Source: Haberlea rhodopensis (Eukaryota > Streptophyta > Magnoliopsida > Lamiales > Gesneriaceae). Taken from it: a DNA stretch of 64,000 nt. The notes below the pieces were generated by a model that was given only the letters and a program-made list of their open reading frames with translations, made no database searches and had not been told where the DNA came from. Positions 56,225 through 64,000 of this stretch are shown here, piece by piece; position 1 is the stretch's first letter, and the number at the start of each line of letters is the position of its first letter. Where the stretch lies: contig CAJQUN010000329.1 of NCBI GenBank assembly GCA_907163345.1, positions 62,001-126,000 of the forward strand, in the 5' to 3' direction. A program made the position numbers and the translations under genes.

Positions 56225-57735
56225 ATTCAAGATCAAATATCATCCAATAAAGGCGAATCTGACAGCAGATGCCTTAAGTCGCAAGGTACACAGCACTGCC
56301 AAAGATATAATTCATTTGTCAGCCTTGATAACTTCTTGTTGTACATTGGGATATGAATTTGATGTAGAGACAGTGCCAGTAAGGGTATCAACATTGTTGG
56401 TTGAACCCGATATCTTTGAGAAAATCCGAACGCCACAAACTACTGATGATGAGGTACAACACTAGAAAGAAAGGATATGTCAAGGACAAACATCTCAATT
56501 TGTGATAACAAGATATGGAAGTTTAAAACATCGAAACTGTTGGGTAGTACCTGCTTCTTTAGGACTACGCCAAGAAATTCTACAACGTGCTCATTGTAGT
56601 AGGTATAGTATACATCCTGGAGAAAGAAAATGTACAAATATTTGCGTACTCAATTTTGGTGGAAACGCATGAAACGGGATGTATTAGACTTTTGATACGT
56701 TGTTTGATCTGTCAACAAGTAAAAGCAGAACGACAAAGACCAGGAGGTGAATTGATGAGTTTAGAAATTCCTCAATGGAAATGGGAACACATTACAATGG
56801 ATTGTCACCCATTTGCCACAGACTTCTTCTACCTGTGATGCGATATGGGTATTGTTGACAGACTAACAAAAATAGCACACATCATACCATACAGTATGAC
56901 ATACACCTACTTGAAGATGGCTCAATTATACATTCAACATGTAGTGAGACTACATGGAATACAAATTTCCATTGTATTGGACAGAGATCTGAGATTTGCT
57001 TCTCATTTTTGGGAAGGATTACAGTCAGCACTGGGAACGGAAGCGTATCATCCTCAAATAGATGGACAGACAGACGTACAATACAGATGCTTGAGGATAT
57101 GTTACGGGCATGTGTATTAGAGTTTGATAACTCTTGGCAAGAGTCGTTGCCATTAGTGGAATTTTCATACAATAATAGTTATCAAACTAGTATGCAAATG
57201 GCACCATTTGAGGCACTGTATGGGCGACGATGTAGATCGTCATTATATTGGGATGATGCGGATCAGTCTTCACTGAATGTACCAGATATGATACGTGAAA
57301 TGGAAGAGAAAGTGAAACTGATCAGATTTTAAATTGTAAGCTGCTCAGGATAAACAAGCTGCTTATGCCAATAAGCTACGTAGACCACTTGAATTTCAAG
57401 GTGGAGACCGAGTATTCTTGAAAATCTCACCTTTTAAAGGTGTGGTACGATTTGGTAAGTGTGGACAGTTGTCTCCACGGTATGTTGATCCTTATGAGGT
57501 GTTGCAATGTATTGGTACATTAGCATATCGATTAGCATTACCGCCAGCTTTGAGTAGTATCCACGATGTGTTTCATGTTTCACTATTGAGGAAATATGAA
57601 CCAGATCCGAGTCATGTATTGCAATCATCTGAAGTACAGTTAGATACAGATGTGTCTTATGTCGAACGACCAGTGAAGATTCTGCATAGAGCTGAGCGGA
57701 CATTGCGAAATAAAGTGATACATCATATCCCGAGT
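56225..57735 (+). pseudogene. pol 3' half of element F
   Basis: Begins at the RNase H end (YHP.KANLTADALSR) and runs through the integrase zinc region, catalytic core and chromodomain start. Defects include stops near 56463 and 56690, a changed first catalytic region (ITMDCH instead of SMDFV), a frameshift after DGQT near 57075 that loses the catalytic Glu, a stop near 57330, and a deletion after LRNKVI (57719) that removes most of the chromodomain. The 5' half of the element is missing. Confidence 0.88.
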
Positions 57736-57791
57736 TATTTTCTGGTATGACTTTACATTTTTATGATACTGTTGGTGAGTAGTTACTGCAA

Positions 57792-59722
57792 TGTTACATA
57801 TATGATTATGCTTTTTTTTGCCTTATTACGGTATGATATGGACTCGGATTCGGATTGAACCGAATATGAGTGCAAGAGAATTGATGTTTATGTGGACTAA
57901 AGCAAGTTTAGTAGGAGATAGCATGAACTAAGACACATTATATGGCATTGTTAGATGTGGCTCATATATGTTTGATATGGAAAGTATAGTAGAGATGTTG
58001 AATGGTTGCTAGTTGAACATGATTGGTAGGAAGGATAGATAGTTGCACAATAAACCATGTTACATGAAGTTGAATGGTATTTGAAATTACATTTGGATTG
58101 TGATGCACATGTGCAATGCAATTTCAGATGCATTTGAGACTTTATATTAAAGAGGAAATCAGATTTAGAAAACATACTACACCATAATTCACCTAGCAAA
58201 TCTCTACACAAGCACCTCTCAAAAACCCTTGCTTGTTCTTGCATCTTTTGCTTGGATTTCACTTGGTAAACAAGCTAGAAAGTTGACTGAAGTGACTTCA
58301 TATCTTCTTGGTAAGAATTTTATAGCATATGATGTATATGTGCATAGTTGATGGAAACTTGAAGCATGTGAGGTTACTATAGCATGTGAGGTTACTATTC
58401 TTCTATGACTTGCATTAAGACTTGTTATCATGCAAAGAAATGATTGGAAATATGATAGAAATGTGTTTATATGATGCTCGGTAATTTGGTGAGTAAGTTT
58501 TCATGGTTTAGATTTGAGTTGTAGAAGAAGAACCATGAGGATATGCTCAAAATCACCATGTTCTGAAATGTTCAGACATCGACGATCGATCGCGAGCCTA
58601 TGGGATCGATCGCCGAAGACAGAGTAAAAATAAGGTGATGAAATACCTTGGCGTTCGATCGGTGAAAACATGGCGATCGATCGCGAGGAAACAGAACACT
58701 TTGGCGATCGATCGTGAGATAGTTGCGATCGATCGCGATGAAATTGAACATGTTGGCGATCGATCGGGACAAATGGCGATCGATCGCTAGGGCGTATATT
58801 TTTCAAAATGTTAGATTTTTGTGTAATTTGATTTTGAAGCCTGTTATAACATGATATATTGTTGATATTGTCGTAGCATCATCACAGGGGACAAGGACGT
58901 CTAATTTATATCTTTTGTGTCGCATAACAGGTACGTGTTAACGTACGAGTATATGATATGATTGTGATGATGATATGGACATTGTATCATATTAGTTGTG
59001 GTATCATATGTATGGACATTCATGATGTTCATATTGTTGAGATGGATGCCACGATAGGTATATAACATATGCTTTGGCTGAGATCGGTGCCACGATAGGT
59101 ATGCCAGTGTTGGGCATATGCTTTGGCTGGGATTATTGCCACGATAGGTATGTTGTATATGCTTTGGCATGAGAGGTATACTCCGGTTGAGTTTATGTTC
59201 TGGCTGTTATAACGTATGAGGGCGGTGATATGATATGTGCTGCTAATATGAAGATGTGAGGAGGTTCCACTGACATATTGAGCTGAGATAGGCATATCAT
59301 ATCGGTCTCGTTATAACAGGATGATTGGATGAGACATGTCATGACATATTTGCATTTGATGATGCATGATACAGAACAATCACAGTTGATGTTTATAGTG
59401 CTTTATCGTTTATATTTCTTATTGATATCGCACTGAGATGGTTGTTTATCTTTACTCATGTTGTGTGATTGTTTCTGTAGGGACTCATAGACGTGGGAGG
59501 ATATGATTGTGAGTCTTATTCCGCTACGAGCTGAACCACTGCTTAGGAGTTATATTGATCTAGGTTGTTTTGTTGTACTTATGATGTATATTATGACATG
59601 GTTTTGTCAACTTGTAACAACCTACATAAGTAAACTCTTAATCATTGTATAATTTACTTAATTCTTACTCACATATGTATAATGAACTGATACATAATGG
59701 ATTAAGTAACGAGGACCCCACA
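57792..59722 (+). mobile_element. LTR of element F, with pol on its left and gag on its right
   Basis: 1931 bp, TGTTACATATATG...GAGGACCCCACA. GTACGT hairpin 58931-58936/58941-58946; arms CAGAACAATCAC (59372-59383) and GTGATTGTTTCTG (59465-59477) pair over 12 bp with one bulged T. The pol-LTR-gag order means the LTR is the 3' LTR of one unit and the 5' LTR of the next, or the product of recombination. Confidence 0.85.
58581..58790. repeat. CGATCGATCG cluster in F's LTR
   Basis: Seven intact copies and one GCGTTCGATCGG; the last copy is about 140 bp before the GTACGT hairpin. Confidence 0.9.
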
Positions 59723-59726
59723 TTAG

Positions 59727-59738
59727 TGGTATTAGAGC
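59727..59738 (+). other. Primer binding site of element F
   Basis: TGGTATTAGAGC, one C to T change from the initiator-Met site. Confidence 0.85.
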
Positions 59739-59886
59739 AGTGGTTCGAGAACGGGGTGAACAAGGGTTGAGGAAGTGTATTAGGGAGTTGCCTAAGATCT
59801 TGAAAGCATGTTGAGAGTATTGATATGATATTATACTGACATGCTTTATATATTTGTTTGTTGTTGGTAACCTTGTATTTGTAGTA

Positions 59887-60668
59887 ATGGCAGACAGAGT
59901 ACCTCACGATGACATTGGGGATGCCATGTGTGGCAATGCTAGAGTTGGATTGGCGCCTGTGCCACCACTTGGGCAAGGCCGGTAGAACAGGTACTGTTAC
60001 CCAGGGAATTAACATTGACCCAGTTTCTGAGTTATCAACCACCTCGTTTTGAGGGTACTGAATCAGGGGAACAAGTAGAGGAATGGTTGGAACTTGTGGA
60101 CCAGATCTTTGTATCAGCACCATGTGCCAAGTCAGCTTGGTTACGTTTGGCTGAGTTCCAATTAGCAAAGAAATCAATGATGTGGTGGAAAGCCACATTG
60201 AGTGAGCTGAGAGCTCAAGGACAGACTGTGGATTGGGATGTATTCAGAAATTGTTTTCTTGATCACTATTTCTCTATGGCTGCGAGGCAGAGAAAAGAAG
60301 ATGAGTTTACTAATCTGAAACAGGGAACCATGACAGTGTCTGATTATGCTTTGCAGTATTCCTTGTTACGGTATGTACCGCATATCGCTGCAAACACAAA
60401 GGCAAAGATCAGACAGTTTGTGAAGGGTTTAAGGCCTGAGTTGTTTGATAGGGTGATTTCTAATAACCCTACGTCATTTGAGGAAGCGTTGACTAGAGCT
60501 GAGATGGCTGAGATTGCAATTGGAATGTATAAGGATGTAGGACAATCTCAACCACCTACATCAGAGAGCATGAGACCCAGAGGGGAACCATTTAAAGCAT
60601 CACGAGGAGGTGCATCTTCCTCTAGATTTAGTGGAAAGTGGTTTGCTATGAGGAATGGTGTTGAACAA
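59887..60668 (+). pseudogene. gag of element F, interrupted by element E
   Basis: ATG at 59887. A frame change near 59985 separates the first ~33 codons from the main frame, which is then open to the E insertion. It carries FEGTESGEQVEEWLE, an MWWKATL segment, a FSMAARQRKEDEFTNLKQG core and an ELFDRVISNNPTSFEEALTR stretch. It ends shortly after SSSRFSGK, before the zinc knuckles, at 60668. Confidence 0.88.
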
Positions 60669-62713
60669 TGTGATATCCCTGAAATGATTAATTGCAATTT
60701 GGTGCATTAATTGTGTTTATATGATTAATTATGGTGGTAATTAATTATGTGTTGGAATTATTATGCGGAAATGCTTAGTCACATGTTAGAGTGACCCGGG
60801 GTAGCATTTCAGGGTGCATGTTGGGAATTATAGTTGGGAATATGATTTATTTGCCTTGGTTAGCAATTGTGGAAATCATGTGTTTAATTGATATTTTGGT
60901 GCATTTTGAGTTAATGCTTTGGAATATCATGTTGGGGTGTTATATACACCATGGAATTCTTTTGGTATATATTTTAATTAACCCAACTTTATATCCCCTT
61001 TTATAACCCCACACCTTACCATCCATCACTTTTAACTTTACCAAAATTTCCACAAACCCTTCCTCCTCCAATTTTCGAGCTCAAGCTTGGGGGTGAAGAG
61101 AAACCTTTCAAAAATCTTGTTTTGTGGAGATTGTTGGGTGATTTGAGGTCCCCAAGAGGTATGGATACCTCATGGTTATTTTTGTAAGGTTTTGATTGAG
61201 TTTGTTATGATTTTGGAATGGTTTTAAAATGGGTTTTGTTGGGTTGATGTGGGTTTGGTTATATGTTGGATTTATACTTGTTTTGAAGTATATTTTGGTG
61301 ATTTATGTTGATATTTATGTTGTTGGTTGGTTGGTATAAATGTTGGAATGGGTTGGAATGGTTTTGAGGTGCAAAAATGGAGGTTTTTCGGGTAACAGGG
61401 GTTGGCGATCGATCGCCCATTCCAGGCGATCGATCGCGCCCAGGCAGTGGGCTTTTCAATCATTTGGCGATCGATCGCCACTCTTGGGCGATCGATCGGC
61501 GGGTCTGGGGATCGATCGCGCCAGGGGTGGCGATCGATCGCCGAAGGGTGCAAATTTTTTATTCTCGGACAGTGAGGATTGGCGATCGATCGCCGTGATG
61601 GGCGATCGATCGCGAAGGCCAAAATTTGGTGTTTTTGGTTTTTTTTTGTAGGATTTTTGGTATTGGACTATTATTGGGTTCTAATATTGGTTTGTGTGAA
61701 TGCGTAGAACCATCCCAGGTGGCAACACAGTCAAGGCATTGAAGTCCTACCATACCCTACATTTTGGAAAGGTACGTAGTGGACGTACGGGCACCCCAAC
61801 GGTACATGTATCTTATATACTTATTGTTTATGCATTGTGGATGCAAGTATATATGTGGTATTGCATAGTGGATGCAAATACATGTTATGCATGATGTTTA
61901 TAGATGCATATGATTATTGGTGCACATCCCATGAGTCGTGGTCATCCCTTGATGATTTTAATGCTTGCCGCTATTTGGTTTGGTTCCGCTAAATGTGAAG
62001 CGAGGGGTGGGAGCGCCGCATGTCACATTTGAGCGTGGTTATCATATAGGGCGAGGAAAGGGTATTTGCCGCTCAATGAGAGGCGAGGGGTGGGAGTCCC
62101 GCAGTCCATTGAAGCGAGGTTATCCTATGCCGCCTATATGTAAATAAGCGAGGGGCATTAAAATACATTGTGATGGACAGACTAGGGATTGGTGATCAGT
62201 ATTTGGTATTGATGAGCTGATATATGTCATGACATGTTTAGACCATTAAAAATAATCTATTGATTATACTCATGAGTTATGGTACAGGGACAACCAAACG
62301 GGAAGCGTTTGAAATGCATGGGGAAAACAGGAAGTGTTTTATTATGATTATGCATTTACGCTTTATCTTCATATTGTGTTGAATATGAATGATTATTATT
62401 GCTCATGTTTGGGGGTTGTCCTTGTAGGTACACGTTTGGCATGATAGAAGGGCTAGACGGGTTGAGATGGTGAGCTTTTGAGGATGCTTTTGAGACTATG
62501 AAGGACAGGATTATTTGGATAGTATCTACTCTAGGAGTAGTATAAAACTATAATTGAACATTCATTGATTGGAATGTAATTAATCCTTTTGGTAGTCCTT
62601 ATTTTTGGCATGTAATGCTTAAGCTCATAAACTCAACACGTTCTTTTACACTCTGATCATTATATTAGCTCTATTATGCCTTGATTCCGCACTTAAGGAT
62701 TAGGGCCCTTACA
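60669..62713 (+). mobile_element. 5' LTR of element E
   Basis: 2045 bp, TGTGATATCCC...TAGGGCCCTTACA. It shows family D most completely. Hairpin 61772-61777/61783-61788; arms CAGGGACAACC (62285-62295) and GGTTGTCCTTG (62414-62424), one G-T wobble; CTACTC-TAG-GAGTAG (62526-62540). The 3' LTR is outside the window. Confidence 0.93.
61406..61612. repeat. CGATCGATCG cluster in E's LTR
   Basis: Eight copies, seven of them GCGATCGATCG. The matching array in D was split by element A. Confidence 0.92.
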
Positions 62714-62717
62714 TTAG

Positions 62718-62729
62718 TGGTATCAGAGC
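62718..62729 (+). other. Primer binding site of element E
   Basis: TGGTATCAGAGC, 4 nt after the LTR. Confidence 0.93.
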
Positions 62730-62926
62730 AGTGGTTAGAGAACCCGGGAACGAGTGAAGGGTAGCCTTAGCATGATAGGCTAGGTGCTTACATTTGAAGC
62801 ATGTTTATGCATGTGGTGCATATTGATGTATATTCTGTTATACTAACATGCGTATTCTCATTCCTGTTATCTAACGGCATAACATATATACTGCTTTGGA
62901 ATTGTTGTTAACATTTGTATTACAGC

Positions 62927-64000
62927 ATGGCTGCTAATGAGGAAGTTGGAGATGTGGGTAGTGTGAATGCAAGTATCGGACAGGCGAACCCTCTACCTCC
63001 ACCGGCCGTAGGAATGGAACCAGTGGTTCAGTTATTGCTACCGGGTGAGATTAGCTTGACTCAGTTTCTATCTTACCATCCGCCCCGGTTTGAGGGGACA
63101 GAGTCCGGGGAAGAGGCTGAAGAGTGGTTGGAAAGACTTGAGCAGATCTTTGTATCGGCTCCTTGTGCTGTGACAGCTTGGCTGAGGCTGGCGGAGTTTC
63201 AATTAGCCAAGAAACCTCTGATGTGGTGGAGGAGCACAGTAATGGAAATGAGAGCATTGGGTGCTGTGATTGATTGGACGCTCTTCAGGACTAGGTTTCT
63301 GAACCGGTACTTCTCCGCAGCAGCAAGACAGACAAAGGAGGACGAGTTTACAAGTCTGAAGCAGGGGAACATGACAGTGGCAGACTATGCCACACGGTAC
63401 TCTTCATTGCCGAGGTACGTTCCCCACATTGCCACCAGTGGGCACGCTAAGATGAGGAATTTTATGAAAGGGTTGCGGCCGGAGCTCTATGACCGGGTTA
63501 TCACCAATAACCCAACTTCTTTTGATGCCACCACCGGTACCGCAACAGAGGCAGACTAGTGACAACTTGAGGCTTCGGGGTGAGCCATTTAAACCCCGTG
63601 GTGCCTCTTCATCTTCACGATATGGCGGAAAGAAACACTTTGGTCAGAAACAGGATGGCAAGAAGGGCAATTGGTCGGCCAATCGAGGATCTTCACAAGG
63701 GGATAGGCCGGGAGAGCCGAGGTGCAACAATTGTGGAGGGCCACATTCTTCAAACAAGTGTCCTGCATGTTATATCTGTGGTAAGATGGGCCACATCGCT
63801 CGGTATTGCCCCACACGGGGAGGACAGTCCGAGTTTCAGGGCAGCAGGCCGAGGTTTGAGGATAGGACAGTGCAGCAGAGGCAGCAGTTTGGGCCTCGAC
63901 CATCGAGAGGTCAGACAGTAGGACCACCCCAGGGGCAGGTGTATGCACTGACCAGGGAGCAGGCCCAGGCAGCCCCAGAGGAGGTGATCGCCGGTACGTG
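62927..64000 (+). pseudogene. gag: gag and start of pol of element E, runs off the window
   Basis: ATG at 62927 (GCATGGCTGCTAATG). The Gag core is intact to NNPTSFD near 63525 (MWWRSTVMEM, RFLNRYFSAAARQTKEDEF). There a deletion of about 70 nt relative to F shifts the frame and gives a stop near 63557. The other frame continues with PRGASSSS, zinc knuckles near 63730-63810 (C-x2-C-x3-H-x4-C, then CYICGKMGHIARYC), and the linker up to VIAG at the edge. Protease and the rest of pol lie beyond 64000. Confidence 0.9.

Overview
The window is plant nuclear repeat DNA. I found no host protein gene, tRNA gene or rRNA gene in 64 kb. Evidence for a plant is that the LTR retrotransposons are primed by initiator-Met tRNA (TGGTATCAGAGC) or by an Asp-tRNA-like site, that pol has Ty3/gypsy chromovirus order (gag, protease, RT, RNase H, integrase, chromodomain; closest to the Tekay/Del lineage as far as I can judge), and that there is an Athila-like non-autonomous element. 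The species cannot be named from this.

The layout is a nest of insertions. The oldest layer I can see is a 100-bp satellite (47960-50070, resuming at 55852). A decayed element H (minus strand) abuts it, with its 5' LTR ending at 47959 and gag near 45.3-46.0 kb. H's integrase/chromodomain remnants lie at 42472-42790 and 33133-33386, and the partial LTR at 1-1123 may be its 3' LTR. An LTR of family D lies inside H in three pieces (1124-1330, 3515-4040, 31973-33132). Into D went solo LTR J (1331-3514, target duplication TCTTC) and element A (4041-31972, plus strand). Into A went the gene-less element B (7326-16881, minus) and the nearly intact chromovirus C (19650-29169, minus, target duplication CCTTT). 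Gene-less element G (33387-42471, plus) also sits in H. Non-autonomous Athila-like element K (50071-55851, target duplication GTGCC) sits in the satellite. From 56.2 kb there is decayed element F (plus), whose gag is interrupted by element E, which runs off the right edge.

C is the only copy with a nearly complete gag-pol (two frameshifts and one nonsense codon). A, E and F are broken. B and G carry no gag or pol and must have moved with proteins from other elements. Their internal domain is instead a dense chain of short hairpins whose stems are kept between B and G, with paired changes in both arms. H has the same kind of segment placed between a gag and an integrase end.

The LTRs of otherwise different families share a common layout: a TATA box, a cluster of CGATCGATCG palindromes, a GTACGT/ACGTAC hairpin about 140-180 bp further on, a family-specific minisatellite, and a covarying long-range stem (GGGACAAC / GTTGTCCC and variants). 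I regard this conserved fold-like architecture, plus the hairpin-chain elements, as the most interesting content. Boundaries were read by eye from TG...CA ends, primer sites, polypurine tracts and target duplications; no alignment was run.
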